Part shown: one piece after another, positions 7,907 to 18,813 of the stretch
Position numbering within the stretch: position 1 is the first letter of the stretch
How the letters are laid out: every line of letters starts with the position of its first letter
Assembly: GCA_030065755.1 (NCBI GenBank)
Contig: JASJDA010000043.1
Coordinates: 1 to 40,918 of the forward strand
Direction of reading: 5' to 3'
Length of the DNA: 40,918 nt
Origin: Prochloraceae cyanobacterium
GTDB lineage: Bacteria > Cyanobacteriota > Cyanobacteriia > Cyanobacteriales > JASJDA01
Program-made: the position numbers and the translations under genes
Notes under the pieces: generated by a model
Told to the model about the DNA's origin: nothing
What the model saw: the letters and a program-made list of their open reading frames with translations, nothing else
Databases searched by the model: none

Positions 7907-8857
7907 ATGAACTATTTGCAATCGAAGTGGCTAACTTTACTGGTTAGTCTCGGCATTTTAACGGGTTGTAGTTCGCCTCTAGCGGATTACAATCCTGAAA
8001 CTCAAATCTCAGCTTCAGAAACTAACGGCGAACCCCTAGACATTACGGTAAGTATCCTGCCCCAGGAATACTTTGTCGAGAAAATTGGAGGCGATCGCGT
8101 TGAGGTTAACATCATGGTCGAACCAGGAGCTTCCCCTGCAACTTACGAACCGAAACCACAGCAAATGAAGGCATTGAGTGAAGCGGAAGCTTACATCAGC
8201 ATCGGAGTTCCTTTTGAAAAAGCGTGGATGGAAAAAATTAAACGGGCTAATCCCCAAATCCTAGTCATTGATTCTGCACAAGGAATTGAACGGATGGAAA
8301 TGGTTAACTACCATCATCATGGTGAAGGAGAAGGACACGACCACGGTGCAGAAAACCTTGACCCCCATATCTGGCTATCTCCTCAATTAGTAAAGGTTCA
8401 AGCAGAAAATATTTATCAGGGTTTAATAAACATCGATCCAGAAAATAAAGCAGAATATCAAGCCAATTTGGAGCAATTTCTGAGAGAGATAGAGCAACTT
8501 GACCAACAAATTAAACAAAATTTAGCTGGAATTGAGAATCGCCAGTTTATTGTTTTCCATCCATCATGGGGCTATTTTGCTCGTGATTATGACCTGGAAC
8601 AAGTTTCCATTGAAGTAGGAGGACAAGAACCCAGTGCTGCGGAATTAGGAGAGATAGTTAAAGAAGCTCAAGAAGAAAACATTAAAGTGATTTTTGCCCA
8701 GCCAGAATTTAGCACTCAAAGTGCAGAAACCATCGCTCAAGAAATTGACGGTAAAGTATTGTTAATTACCCCCCTAGCCCCAGATTGGTCGAATAATCTG
8801 CTTCAGGTTTCCCAAACCTTTGCCGAAGTTCTCCAAAAGGAAGGAGATACAAATTGA
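7907..8857 (+). CDS. znuA: ZnuA-like zinc ABC transporter substrate-binding lipoprotein
   Basis: 316 residues. A signal peptide with lipobox LTGC (18-21) predicts a lipoprotein anchored in the plasma membrane and facing the periplasm. It is a cluster A-I metal-binding protein with a His-rich loop (HHHGEGEGHDHG, about residues 140-151), DPHIWLSP, FHPSWGYFARDY and AQPEFSTQSAE, which supply the expected metal ligands. The usual first ligand His in GASPHxYEP is Ala here (GASPATYEP). The His loop or water may compensate, as in some related proteins. A good AAGGAGAT ribosome site precedes the next gene, znuC, whose ATG is at 8859, one base after this stop. That znuC is truncated, so ZnuA appears orphaned in this window. 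Confidence 0.9.
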   Translation: MNYLQSKWLTLLVSLGILTGCSSPLADYNPETQISASETNGEPLDITVSILPQEYFVEKIGGDRVEVNIMVEPGASPATYEPKPQQMKALSEAEAYISIGVPFEKAWMEKIKRANPQILVIDSAQGIERMEMVNYHHHGEGEGHDHGAENLDPHIWLSPQLVKVQAENIYQGLINIDPENKAEYQANLEQFLREIEQLDQQIKQNLAGIENRQFIVFHPSWGYFARDYDLEQVSIEVGGQEPSAAELGEIVKEAQEENIKVIFAQPEFSTQSAETIAQEIDGKVLLITPLAPDWSNNLLQVSQTFAEVLQKEGDTN

Positions 8858-8858
8858 A

Positions 8859-8900
8859 ATGTCAGAAGTAATGACCCTGCGCCATGTCTGGGCGGGCTAT
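8859..8900 (+). pseudogene. znuC: znuC remnant (first 14 codons only)
   Basis: Starts one base after the znuA stop with a strong ribosome site (AAGGAG). It reads MSEVMTLRHVWAGY, which is the expected first strand of a metal-ABC ATPase. The homology then stops: the next residues (ALGFPSNQY) are not an ABC protein, and there is no Walker A. The reading frame stays open to 9062 but looks non-homologous. No znuC body or znuB follows before gyrB. I infer a deletion or insertion that removed the rest of the znuCB operon. Confidence 0.65.
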
Positions 8901-9040
8901 GCTTTAGGGTTTCCATCAAACCAATATATAAAGTCTTTTTGCAACAATGAAAAATACGATACGCTCGTTCTCATCTTGCAACTACTAAAATTGCCAATAG
9001 TCTGTTTATACTTACGACTCTTACGTTGTTCTTCAGAAAT

Positions 9041-9082
9041 AATCATAGAGCATCCCATATAATTACGAGATACTCTATGATT
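9041..9082. repeat. Inverted repeat downstream of the znuC break
   Basis: AATCATAGAG at 9041-9050 and CTCTATGATT at 9073-9082, a perfect 10-bp inverted repeat with a 22-nt spacer. It may mark an end of the DNA that replaced znuC, or act as a weak hairpin after gyrB (opposite strand). No U-run. Confidence 0.45.
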
Positions 9083-9086
9083 ATCT

Positions 9087-9168
9087 ATTTCAGCTTATGA
9101 GTAAATAATTTTTCAGCATATACTTAAATATTTCAACTTATGATTAAATATTTCAGCTTATGCTTTAA
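9087..9168. repeat. About four imperfect 20-22-bp direct repeats
   Basis: Variants of ATTTCAGCTTATGAGTAAAT occur about four times in tandem (unit starts near 9087, 9108, 9129 and 9149). They are very A/T-rich and lie just downstream of gyrB in the gap left by the lost znuCB genes. Function unknown. Confidence 0.55.
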
Positions 9169-9178
9169 CCGACAGTTA

Positions 9179-11209
<2,031 letters not shown>

Positions 11210-11248
11210 TCAAGTGTAATTTAATTAGCGATGAACCCCCTTGATTAT

Positions 11249-11361
11249 GGGGAGAGGGGGAGAGGGGGAGAGGGGAAGAGGGGGGAGTGGGAGAGGGGGA
11301 GCAGGAGGAGAATAACAAATAGCAAACAGTAAACAGCAAACAGCAAACAGCAAACAGCAAA
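11249..11361 (+). repeat. Composite low-complexity repeat (G-rich plus CAAACAG heptamers) before miaA
   Basis: A GGGGAGA-type purine-rich run is followed by GGGGGAGCAGGAGGAG and then about seven heptamers of CAAACAG/CAAATAG/TAAACAG, ending 10 bp before the miaA ATG. These short tandem repeats are common between genes in filamentous cyanobacteria. The same three-part arrangement, in the same order relative to the gene, lies before yidD on the other strand (12613-12710). Confidence 0.8.
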
Positions 11362-11370
11362 TATACTAAA

Positions 11371-12285
11371 ATGTTAATTGTAATTTGTGGCTCTACGGCA
11401 ACTGGTAAATCTAGTTTAGCCTTAGCTGTAGCTACTCGTCTCAACTCGATAATTCTCAGTGCTGATTCTCGCCAAGTATATCGCGAGTTTGACATCGGTA
11501 CTGCCAAACCAACTCTAGACGAACAAAAATTAGTTCCACACTATTTAATTGATATATGCGATCCTAAAGAGACTCTAACTCTAGCAGAGTATCAAGAACG
11601 AGCACGAGCTTTAATCGAGCCCAAAGAAGATCGAGTTTTCTCTTCTCCCCTTCTTCTAGTAGGCGGTACGGGTTTATATATTAAAGCGATCGTGCGAGGA
11701 TTGAAAATTCCTAGGGTTTCACCACAACCAGAATTGCGATCGCAATTACAATCTCTAGGTCAAACTTTACTGTACCCTTTCTTATTTCAAGTAGACCCAA
11801 CTGCTGCTCAAAAAATACATCCTAATGATGAAGTGAGAACTTTACGAGCATTAGAAGTATACTACGCAACTGGGCGACCTATTTCCGAACAGCAAGGGGA
11901 AAATCCACCTAATTATCCCATATTACAAATTGGTCTAGATTGCGATCGAGAATCAATTACTCGTCGTATTCAACAACGTACTGAAAATATGGTGGAATTG
12001 GGATTAGTTAAAGAGGTAGAAACTTTATCTGAGAAATATGGTTGGGATTTACCTTTGTTAGATACTCTGGGCTATGGAGAAATGAAACAATATCTAACAG
12101 GGGAAATATCTCTATCTCAAGCAAAAGATTTAACTGTTTTGCACACTCGCCAATTTGCTAAACGCCAGCGTACTTGGTTTAGAGCATATCCTGAAATAGA
12201 ATGGTTTGATGCCGATTCTCTCCATTTATTCGATAAAGTATGGCAGCGAGTACAAGAATTTATCAATCTTGGGAATTTATCTTAA
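11371..12285 (+). CDS. miaA: tRNA dimethylallyltransferase
   Basis: 304 residues. Transfers a dimethylallyl group to N6 of A37 in tRNAs that read codons starting with U (i6A37). Visible are the P-loop GSTATGKSSLA (7-17), SADSRQVYREFDIGTAKP with the catalytic Asp and the DSRQVY signature, GGTGLYIKA, DTLGYGEMKQYL, and the C-terminal RQFAKRQRTWFR. No normal Shine-Dalgarno is seen, since the leader is CAAACAG repeats up to 10 bp before the ATG. It is convergent with yidD, 15 bp apart, with no terminator between. Confidence 0.96.
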   Translation: MLIVICGSTATGKSSLALAVATRLNSIILSADSRQVYREFDIGTAKPTLDEQKLVPHYLIDICDPKETLTLAEYQERARALIEPKEDRVFSSPLLLVGGTGLYIKAIVRGLKIPRVSPQPELRSQLQSLGQTLLYPFLFQVDPTAAQKIHPNDEVRTLRALEVYYATGRPISEQQGENPPNYPILQIGLDCDRESITRRIQQRTENMVELGLVKEVETLSEKYGWDLPLLDTLGYGEMKQYLTGEISLSQAKDLTVLHTRQFAKRQRTWFRAYPEIEWFDADSLHLFDKVWQRVQEFINLGNLS

Positions 12286-12300
12286 AAGTCGATTGCCACG

Positions 12301-12612
12301 CTATTTTTTTTCTTCTTGTCTAATTTCTGCGAGCGATTTTTTATTTCTACGACGATCTAAGATTGCTTGAGAAAAATTTTTTTTGTCTAAAGTTTCTAGC
12401 GCTTCTGGGACGGGATCGTAACCTCCAGGATGGAAGGGGTGACAGCGCAGTATGCGCCGAATTGCCAACCAACTACCCCAAAAAGCCCCAAATCTTGTAA
12501 TCGCTTCTAGAGCATATTTAGAGCAAGTCGGTCTAAAGCGACAACTAGGGGGAATTATAGGAGAAATAAAGTTTCTATAACCCTTAATTAGCCATATCAA
12601 TAAGATTTTCAT
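12301..12612 (-). CDS. yidD: Membrane protein insertion efficiency factor YidD
   Basis: 103 residues, a little longer than the usual 70-85 because of a charged C-terminal tail ([16 protein letters not shown]). It has the family core: N-terminal amphipathic helix [28 protein letters not shown] and [13 protein letters not shown]. It is a small cytoplasmic protein attached to the inner membrane that assists YidC insertase. The leader is made of CAAACAG-type repeats reaching the ATG. Confidence 0.93.
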   Translation of the reverse strand: MKILLIWLIKGYRNFISPIIPPSCRFRPTCSKYALEAITRFGAFWGSWLAIRRILRCHPFHPGGYDPVPEALETLDKKNFSQAILDRRRNKKSLAEIRQEEKK

Positions 12613-12710
12613 GCTGTTTGCTATTTGCTGTTTGCTATTTGCTGTTAATTCCTACCCTGCTCCCCCTGCTCCCCCTGCTCCTTCTCTCCCCCTCTCCCCC
12701 TCTCCCCTGC
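12613..12710 (-). repeat. Composite low-complexity repeat before yidD
   Basis: Read on the minus strand (gene direction): a GGGGAGA-type run, then three units near GGGGGAGCA, then AACAGCAAATAGCAAACAG heptamers running directly into the yidD ATG. The order matches the block before miaA (11249-11361), so the two blocks form a large inverted repeat around the miaA-yidD pair. Confidence 0.8.
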
Positions 12711-12957
12711 ACCCTAAATCTTACTTCAAAGCCGCATTGTTGGATATTGCGATCGAGTGGTGAGGTGAATTGCCAGAGTTGACAAACAATGAATGAAAAA
12801 ACAAACTAGAATTATGACAATAGGGTAATTTAATTTTTTGCTTATTTGTTTATTTACTATTTTGGTGGGATGAAAGAGTTTGAATCAGCAAATTTACTTA
12901 CTTTAGCCTCACTAACTTTAAATGAGTTCACTATCAACCATGTCAATGTAATTTTAC
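12711..12957. other. Intergenic leader of the CheB-CheR gene
   Basis: About 250 A/T-rich bases. No gene, RNA or strong promoter stands out. It contains short HIP1-like CGATCG sequence and probably the promoter of the signalling gene starting at 12958. Confidence 0.4.
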
Positions 12958-15900
12958 GTGAAAAATACTAAAAATACGCAACAGTTTCAATCAACTGCAC
13001 CTGAGAGTAAATTTTTTGTCATAGGAATTGGTGCTTCTGCGGGTGGACTTAAGGCATTAGAAGATTTTTTTGAAAATATGCCTGCTGATAACGGAGCCTC
13101 ATTTATTGTTATTCAGCACCTTTCGCCCGATTTCAAAAGTCTGATGAAGGAATTGCTAGAGCGGCGCACGCGCATGGCTGTATATCGGGTAACTGACGGG
13201 ATGAAACTACAGCCCAATTCAATCTATTTAATTCCGCCAAGAAACAACCTCATCTTAGAAAATAGACATTTACGCCTCATCGAACAAGTAGACGAAGGGC
13301 GTCACCGCTTCAACTTTCCCATTAACTTGTGTTTTCAATCCTTAGCTGCTGACTGCGGCGATCGCGCCATTGGGGTAATACTTTCGGGAACTGGCAGCGA
13401 TGGAACCCAGGGATTACAAGCTATTAGTGAAGCTGGGGGCATTACCCTAGTTCAATCTCCTACAACTGCTGAATTCGACGGAATGCCTCAAAGTGCTATT
13501 GCCACTGGCTTGGTAGATCGGGTTCTTTCACCGCGAGATTTAGCTCAAACGCTCTATGAAATCGTTCGTCTTTCTAGCCATCGGGCTAACTCTAGCGAAT
13601 CTGTAGCAGCAGAGATAGATCGGGTGAAGCTCAAGCAGATCGTGGGCATTTTGACTGACGAGGAAAATATAGATTTTTCCTATTACAAAATTAGTACTAT
13701 GAGCCGACGCATCTATCGTCGCTGCTCGATGACTGGATTTGATGCTATAGAAGATTATATTGCTTATCTGCAAGAATCTAGTGAAGAACGAAAACTTCTG
13801 CAAGAAGACCTTTTGATCGGCGTTACCAGCTTCTTCCGAGACCCTAAAGCTTGGGAGTACCTGGAAAAGCAGATCTTTCCTGAGTTGATCGAACAGACAA
13901 AACCCTCAGATCAAATTAGAGTTTGGGTAACAGCCTGTGCCACGGGAGAAGAAGCCTACTCGATGGCTATATTGCTCGATGAGGCGATTCAGAAGTCTGG
14001 AAAGTCCGTGAATTTGAAGATCTTTGCCACCGATATCGATACCGCTGCCCTAGAAAAAGCTTCTAAAGGGGTTTATTCAGAAAACATTGTCAACGAAATT
14101 TCCTCCGAACGACTGGAGCGATATTTTACCTTCAAAGACGGCTCGTTCTACGTAAATCCAAAGCTACGAGAGATGTTAATCTTCGCTCCCCATCATCTCG
14201 CTAAAAATGCTGGATTTTCCAAAATGAACCTCATTAGCTGCCGCAACGTGCTGATTTATATGCAGCCACAGCTTCAACGACGAGTAATGCGCATGCTGCA
14301 TTTTTCTCTGATTCCCAAAGGAATTCTCTTCCTCGGAGCAGCAGAGACTCTAGGAGATTTAGAGGATGAGTTTGAACCTTTAGATGAGAAGTGGAAGCTT
14401 TTCCGCAAGCGACGGGACGTGCGACTGCCATTTTTCTCATCAGGAACGACACCAATAAATAGGACTGCTAGCCCTTCTCTAAAACTAAATTCCGCTCAGC
14501 CTCGTTTAGATCCTTTACTCAGTAGAGCGTTTGCATCTTTTTTGTGCGAGCGTCGAGCCACTTGTTTTTTGGTCAATCGAGACAATGAATTGCTCCACGT
14601 TTTTAGCGATGCTGCAGGTCTGCTCCAGGTGCCTCAAGGTTGGATGACAAAAGAAATTGCTCAGATGATGCCCCAGGCATTACAATTACCTCTTACCACC
14701 GCTTTGCATCGAGCCAAGCGAGAAAATAAACCAGTCTTGTACGCAGGCATTGTTATCGGAGAAGGGGATAAAGTCCGCAGCCTCAACTTAAGGGTAACTT
14801 ATCAAGAAGCCGAAGCAATGGCGACAGACTTTCTCATGGTGGTAATAGAAGACGACGCTAAACCTCACATTCCTCCCACACCAGAAGTTTTCCAGGTAGA
14901 TACAAAAGCGACACAGCGGATTTTAGAACTAGAATACGAACTGCAGCAAACAACAGAAAATCTCCAAGCCACCATCGAAGAGCTGGAAACCACCAACGAA
15001 GAACAGCAAGCTACTAACGAAGAATTGTTGGCTTCCAATGAGGAACTGCAAAGTACTAACGAAGAACTTCATTCAGTGAATGAAGAACTTTATACCGTTA
15101 ACGCCGAGTATCAGTCCAAGATTCAGGAATTGACCGAACTCAACAACGATTTAAACAATTTGCTGCGCGGTACGGATATTGGCGTTATTTTCTTAGACGA
15201 GTCGCTCAAGATTCGCAAGTTTACTCCCGCAGCCACAGTGGCGATTAACCTAGTCGATGCAGATATTAATCGTCCTATAGAACATCTCTCCCATAATATG
15301 GACTATTTCGATCTGGTAGGGCAGTTGAGAGAGGCGATCGCAACTCGACAAGCATCGGAAAAAGAAGTAAAAATTGTCAAAACAGGGTCGAATTTTCTGA
15401 TGCGAGTTCATCCCTATCAAAATGAAACACTCGAATATGAAGGTCTGGTAGTAACCTTTATCAAGATCGACAAACTCAAGCAAACCCAGGCAAAACTAGA
15501 GCGTCAAACGGCAGAGTTAGAATATTTGTACCAGAATATGCCAGTTGGTTTGGCATTAATTGATGAAGAATTTAGATATATTAAAGCCAACGAGCGACTG
15601 TCTCAAATCAATGGAGTGCCAGTCGAAAAAATAATCGGTGCAACTGTATCCCAAGTAGTTCCAGAACTGAAAGACAAAGTCGAACCAATTTTGTGCCACG
15701 TGCTCAACACTGGAGAGTCAGTAGAAAATTTAGAAGTTAGCGGCGTAACTGCCGCTGCTCCCAATGTTCAAAGAGACTGGATTGCCAATTACCACCCAGT
15801 AGAATTGCCAGGAGATCGCCGCATTATCAGTGTAGTAGTTAATGAAATCACCGAACTCAAACAAGCCCAAAAAGCTTTGCAAGCGAGTCAAGAAAGACTG

Positions 15901-16377
15901 AAATTAACTTTGTTGGCCACTGGAATTGGAACCTGGTGGTGGGAACCCGAACCAGATCGCGCCACCTGGGACGATCGCATCCATCGACTCTACGGAATCT
16001 CACCCGAGCAAATGCCTCTTACCTATCCCGATTGGTTAAAATTAATTCATCCAGAAGACCGAGAAATGGTAGAGCAAAGAGTAATCGCCGCATTAGAAGA
16101 TCGCCAATCCTACGAGGTAGAATTTCGCATTGTTTGGCCCGATGGCAGTATTCGCTGGCTAGCAGCTAGGGGCAAAGTGGAGCGAGATGCACAAAAACGA
16201 CCAATTCGCATGCTCAGTTCTAATATAGACATTACCGAGAGGCGACAGGCACAAGCCGATCTGCAACTGTCTGAGGAAAGGCTGCATCATCTTATCGATT
16301 TACTGCCGCACCAGATCTTTGCCACAAATGCCGAGGGGCGATTTATCTTAGCTAATCAGGCAACTGTTGACTCTTAG
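12958..16377 (+). CDS. CheB-CheR-coiled coil-PAS signalling protein, front half of a gene split by IS607
   Basis: 1139 residues from a GTG start with no clear ribosome site. The CheB methylesterase domain (about 19-200) has GASAGG (Ser), IQHLSP (His) and SGTGSDG (Asp). The CheR methyltransferase domain (about 220-485) has the SAM motif [12 protein letters not shown] and [13 protein letters not shown] segment of about 150 residues follows, then a long coiled coil (about 655-730) of TNEELxxxNEEL repeats. Next is a PAS-10-type domain, a PAS domain (ITELKQAQ linker), a PAS-3 domain ([16 protein letters not shown]) and the start of a fourth PAS ending at ILANQAT. The last three residues and the TAG stop come from an inserted IS607-type element. 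Removing 642 bp (16367-17008) restores the frame into the PAS-GGDEF-EAL half. Such proteins likely tune methylation-linked signalling together with cyclic-di-GMP turnover. The CheB/CheR domains look intact. Confidence 0.9.
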   Translation: MKNTKNTQQFQSTAPESKFFVIGIGASAGGLKALEDFFENMPADNGASFIVIQHLSPDFKSLMKELLERRTRMAVYRVTDGMKLQPNSIYLIPPRNNLILENRHLRLIEQVDEGRHRFNFPINLCFQSLAADCGDRAIGVILSGTGSDGTQGLQAISEAGGITLVQSPTTAEFDGMPQSAIATGLVDRVLSPRDLAQTLYEIVRLSSHRANSSESVAAEIDRVKLKQIVGILTDEENIDFSYYKISTMSRRIYRRCSMTGFDAIEDYIAYLQESSEERKLLQEDLLIGVTSFFRDPKAWEYLEKQIFPELIEQTKPSDQIRVWVTACATGEEAYSMAILLDEAIQKSGKSVNLKIFATDIDTAALEKASKGVYSENIVNEISSERLERYFTFKDGSFYVNPKLREMLIFAPHHLAKNAGFSKMNLISCRNVLIYMQPQLQRRVMRMLHFSLIPKGILFLGAAETLGDLEDEFEPLDEKWKLFRKRRDVRLPFFSSGTTPINRTASPSLKLNSAQPRLDPLLSRAFASFLCERRATCFLVNRDNELLHVFSDAAGLLQVPQGWMTKEIAQMMPQALQLPLTTALHRAKRENKPVLYAGIVIGEGDKVRSLNLRVTYQEAEAMATDFLMVVIEDDAKPHIPPTPEVFQVDTKATQRILELEYELQQTTENLQATIEELETTNEEQQATNEELLASNEELQSTNEELHSVNEELYTVNAEYQSKIQELTELNNDLNNLLRGTDIGVIFLDESLKIRKFTPAATVAINLVDADINRPIEHLSHNMDYFDLVGQLREAIATRQASEKEVKIVKTGSNFLMRVHPYQNETLEYEGLVVTFIKIDKLKQTQAKLERQTAELEYLYQNMPVGLALIDEEFRYIKANERLSQINGVPVEKIIGATVSQVVPELKDKVEPILCHVLNTGESVENLEVSGVTAAAPNVQRDWIANYHPVELPGDRRIISVVVNEITELKQAQKALQASQERLKLTLLATGIGTWWWEPEPDRATWDDRIHRLYGISPEQMPLTYPDWLKLIHPEDREMVEQRVIAALEDRQSYEVEFRIVWPDGSIRWLAARGKVERDAQKRPIRMLSSNIDITERRQAQADLQLSEERLHHLIDLLPHQIFATNAEGRFILANQATVDS

Positions 16378-17008
16378 TGGTCATTTTGTTAAACATACTT
16401 ATACATAGTTACCCAAAATGTATAAGTTATGCGCCCCCATGAATTTGCTCAAAAAATAGGAGTATCAGTAGAGACGTTAAGGAGATGGGATAGATCTGGG
16501 AAATTAGCCGCCAAAAGAACGGTCAGCAACCATAGGTACTACACAGAAGAAGATCTAATGGTTGCTATTGGTCTTAAAAGTACAGCGACAAAAAGATTAG
16601 TCAAAGTTTATTGTCGTGTCTCTTCCCCCAAGCAAAAACAAGAATTAGCCAATCAAAGAGCGGCAATGGAGCAATTTTGTTTGGCCAGAGGTTTAGCAGT
16701 TGACGAATGGATTGAAGAAATAGGAGGAGGACTTAACTTCAAAAGGAAAAAGTTCTTATCCTTAGTTGAAGAAGCTATTCGAGGAGAAGTTGAAGTTATT
16801 GTAGTTGCCCATAAAGATAGGCTTTGTCGCTTTGCCTACGATCTAATCGAACAAATTGTTAGTAAACGAGGTTGCCAGATCGTAGTAGCCAATCAACAAT
16901 CTATGTCACCACAACAAGAGCTAGTCGAAGACTTGATGGCAATAATTCATTGTTTTTCCTGTCGGTTGTACGGAGCAAGAAGCTATAGAAAAGAGAAAGA
17001 AAAGGCTG
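16367..17008 (+). mobile_element. IS607-type element carrying only tnpA (642 bp)
   Basis: The insertion is recognised because the PAS domain resumes exactly when 642 bp are removed (ANQAT | ADAYRMS). Both junctions share CTG (16364-16366 and 17006-17008), consistent with serine-recombinase strand exchange at a short identical core without target duplication. It encodes a MerR-HTH serine recombinase and no tnpB. An inverted repeat, CATACTTATACAT / ATGTATAAGTTATG, lies at the tnpA start. The length is a multiple of three, so the host frame passes out of tnpA without a stop. Confidence 0.85.
16394..16431. promoter_or_regulatory. Inverted repeat overlapping the tnpA start
   Basis: CATACTTATACAT (16394-16406) and ATGTATAAGTTATG (16418-16431) form a near-perfect inverted repeat, and the last three bases ATG are the start codon. 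It probably binds the TnpA MerR-like domain, which would autoregulate the gene and mark the left end. This is inference. Confidence 0.55.
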
Positions 17009-18630
17009 CTGATGCTTATAGAATGTCGACATACCAATTGGTGGGAAAACTCCAGCAAGAAGTTCATCCTAATACCGAGTGGGTAGAGCAAACACTGCTC
17101 CAAGAACAGCGAGTTACAGAAACAGGTAAGCGATTAGTTTTGCCAGAAGAGAATAACCTAGATCCTCAAGAACCTCAAAAGGTATTTCAAGTAATCAAAA
17201 CTCCCATGCCTGTCTCAGAATTCGAGCGACCTGCGGTAATTTCTATAGCTGTAGATATCACAGAAAGGAAGCAAAATGAAGAAGCCTTGCGAAAACGAGC
17301 TTTCTACGATCCCCTCACAGGACTGCCAAATCGGGATTTATTCATTGAAAGACTCAAACACGCCATACACCGCTCGGAGCGCCAAGGTTCGCACCTATTT
17401 GCCGTGTTGTTTCTAGATCTTGATGGTTTTAAGGAAATTAACGACAGTATGGGGCATCTTGTAGGCGATCGGTTACTCATATTGGTTGCCGAAAAACTGC
17501 AGAATTGCATCCGACCTGGAGATACCGTTTCCCGATTGGGGGGTGACGAATTTGCTGTTTTGCTCGAACAAATTGACAGCGAGCAAAATGCCATGGCGAT
17601 CGCCGCTCGCATTCACCGAGAATTGTCTGCTCCTGTGAAAATTGAAGGGAAGCGAGTTTTTACTTCTACCAGCATTGGTATTGCTTTGTATGCTCCTTCC
17701 CTTTGCGACAGCGAACATCCCAACAAGCTTTTAGAGAATGCCGACATGGCTATGTATCGAGCTAAAGAAGTAGGAGCAGGCCATACTCAAGTTTATACTC
17801 CAGGAATGCGCTCGGAAGCTGAGGCACTAGTGGAAATTAAGACCGAGTTGCGAGAGGCCCTCGAACGAGAAGAATTTGTCATGCACTATCAACCCATTAT
17901 CGACCTGCAAACTGGTAAACTGAACAGCCTAGAAGCACTATTGCGCTGGGATCGCGGCGAGCGAGGACTTATAAGTCCAGGAAAGTTTTTGCCCATAGTT
18001 CAACGTTCTAATATGCTTCCTACCTTAGAAAGGTGGATTCTCAAACAAAGCTGCACTCAGTTTCAAGAATGGTTAGAGAAAATTGATAAAGATAATCCAA
18101 TTTCACTAAGTGTAAATATTTCCGCACAAAATCTGAGCGATCGTTCTTTTGTTTCTTACGTTAGCAAAGTCTTGAAAGAGACAAAGCTAGCTTCTCATCG
18201 GTTAATTCTAGAGCTTACTGAAAGTTCTTTGGTAGAAAATGCGGGCTTAACTGGTAGAATTATCTCCTCGTTGCAGTCGATGGGAATTCGCATTGCTTTA
18301 GATGATTTTGGCACGGGATATTCTTCACTATCCCACCTCTATAGATTTCATCTCGATACCATCAAAATCGATCGTTCGTTTATCTCACAAGTAGAAAAAG
18401 GTCAGCATTTATCGAAAATTGTTCGCGGCATTATTTATACAGCTAACCAGTTAAACCTAAATGTTACTGCAGAAGGTATTGAAACTAAAGAGCAGCTCGA
18501 TTTTCTGGAGCCTCTTGGTTGCCAATTCGGTCAAGGATTTCTTTTTGGCAAGCCTCTTTGTGCTGGTGAAATGTGTGAGTTAATTTGTAGCAATCCAATT
18601 TGGAAGCAAATCAGGGATTTCCGCAGCTAA
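16429..18630 (+). CDS. Chimera: IS607 serine recombinase fused to PAS-GGDEF-EAL
   Basis: 733 residues. Residues 1-50 are a MerR-type HTH (VSVETLRRWDRSGKL). Residues 55-190 are an IS607 TnpA serine recombinase with YCRVSSPKQ (nucleophile Ser in RVSS, 63-66), HKDRLCRF (128-134) and AIIHCFSCRLYG. From Ala193/Ala194 the frame crosses into the split host gene. The rest of a PAS domain with its VDITERKQ linker follows, then GGDEF (PLTGLPNRD, RLGGDEFAVLL) and EAL (SLEALLRW, ELTES, DDFGTGYSS, KIDRSFI, AEGIET). GGDEF makes and EAL hydrolyses cyclic-di-GMP, and both active-site motifs are intact. Translation would start at the recombinase ATG, so any product carries a DNA-binding/recombinase front. It may also simply be the remnant half of a disrupted gene. 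Confidence 0.9.
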   Translation: MRPHEFAQKIGVSVETLRRWDRSGKLAAKRTVSNHRYYTEEDLMVAIGLKSTATKRLVKVYCRVSSPKQKQELANQRAAMEQFCLARGLAVDEWIEEIGGGLNFKRKKFLSLVEEAIRGEVEVIVVAHKDRLCRFAYDLIEQIVSKRGCQIVVANQQSMSPQQELVEDLMAIIHCFSCRLYGARSYRKEKEKAADAYRMSTYQLVGKLQQEVHPNTEWVEQTLLQEQRVTETGKRLVLPEENNLDPQEPQKVFQVIKTPMPVSEFERPAVISIAVDITERKQNEEALRKRAFYDPLTGLPNRDLFIERLKHAIHRSERQGSHLFAVLFLDLDGFKEINDSMGHLVGDRLLILVAEKLQNCIRPGDTVSRLGGDEFAVLLEQIDSEQNAMAIAARIHRELSAPVKIEGKRVFTSTSIGIALYAPSLCDSEHPNKLLENADMAMYRAKEVGAGHTQVYTPGMRSEAEALVEIKTELREALEREEFVMHYQPIIDLQTGKLNSLEALLRWDRGERGLISPGKFLPIVQRSNMLPTLERWILKQSCTQFQEWLEKIDKDNPISLSVNISAQNLSDRSFVSYVSKVLKETKLASHRLILELTESSLVENAGLTGRIISSLQSMGIRIALDDFGTGYSSLSHLYRFHLDTIKIDRSFISQVEKGQHLSKIVRGIIYTANQLNLNVTAEGIETKEQLDFLEPLGCQFGQGFLFGKPLCAGEMCELICSNPIWKQIRDFRS

Positions 18631-18657
18631 TCCCTGTTTGCGATCGAATATAACCTA

Positions 18658-18813
18658 TTATTCCCCGATCGCCTCATCGGGTAAATTACTGGCAGCGATC
18701 GCAATAGCAGCAGCAATTAAAGCAGTTGTTTGATAAGCTTGTTTGAGATCGCTTTTAGGGTCGTTGGTTTTAGATTGGCTGAGATCTGTATTATCTAATT
18801 TTTCCAGTTTCAT
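18658..18813 (-). CDS. Small hypothetical protein (51 aa)
   Basis: Begins MKLEKLDNTDLSQSKTNDPK, then has an Ala/Ile-rich segment TALIAAAIAIAASN that could be a membrane helix or amphipathic, and ends DEAIGE. GAGAG about 7 bp before the ATG could be a ribosome site. CGATCG sequences lie inside. I do not recognise the family. It may be a real small cyanobacterial gene because start, spacing and composition are plausible, but there is no homology evidence here. Confidence 0.4.
   Translation of the reverse strand: MKLEKLDNTDLSQSKTNDPKSDLKQAYQTTALIAAAIAIAASNLPDEAIGE

Noticed and set aside
8896-9060. Minus-strand ORF of about 50 codons (MGCSMIISEEQRKS...)
   Set aside because: It could be a fragment of a transposase or other gene, but no motif is recognisable and it lies in a broken, repeat-rich region.
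8820-9062. 80-residue open frame after znuA
   Set aside because: The front reads through the end of znuA out of frame and then the znuC start. After about residue 27 it resembles nothing. Only the short znuC part is kept as a remnant.
11249-11361. Heptamer array considered as a CRISPR-like array
   Set aside because: The units are 7 bp with no spacers, so it is a simple tandem repeat.
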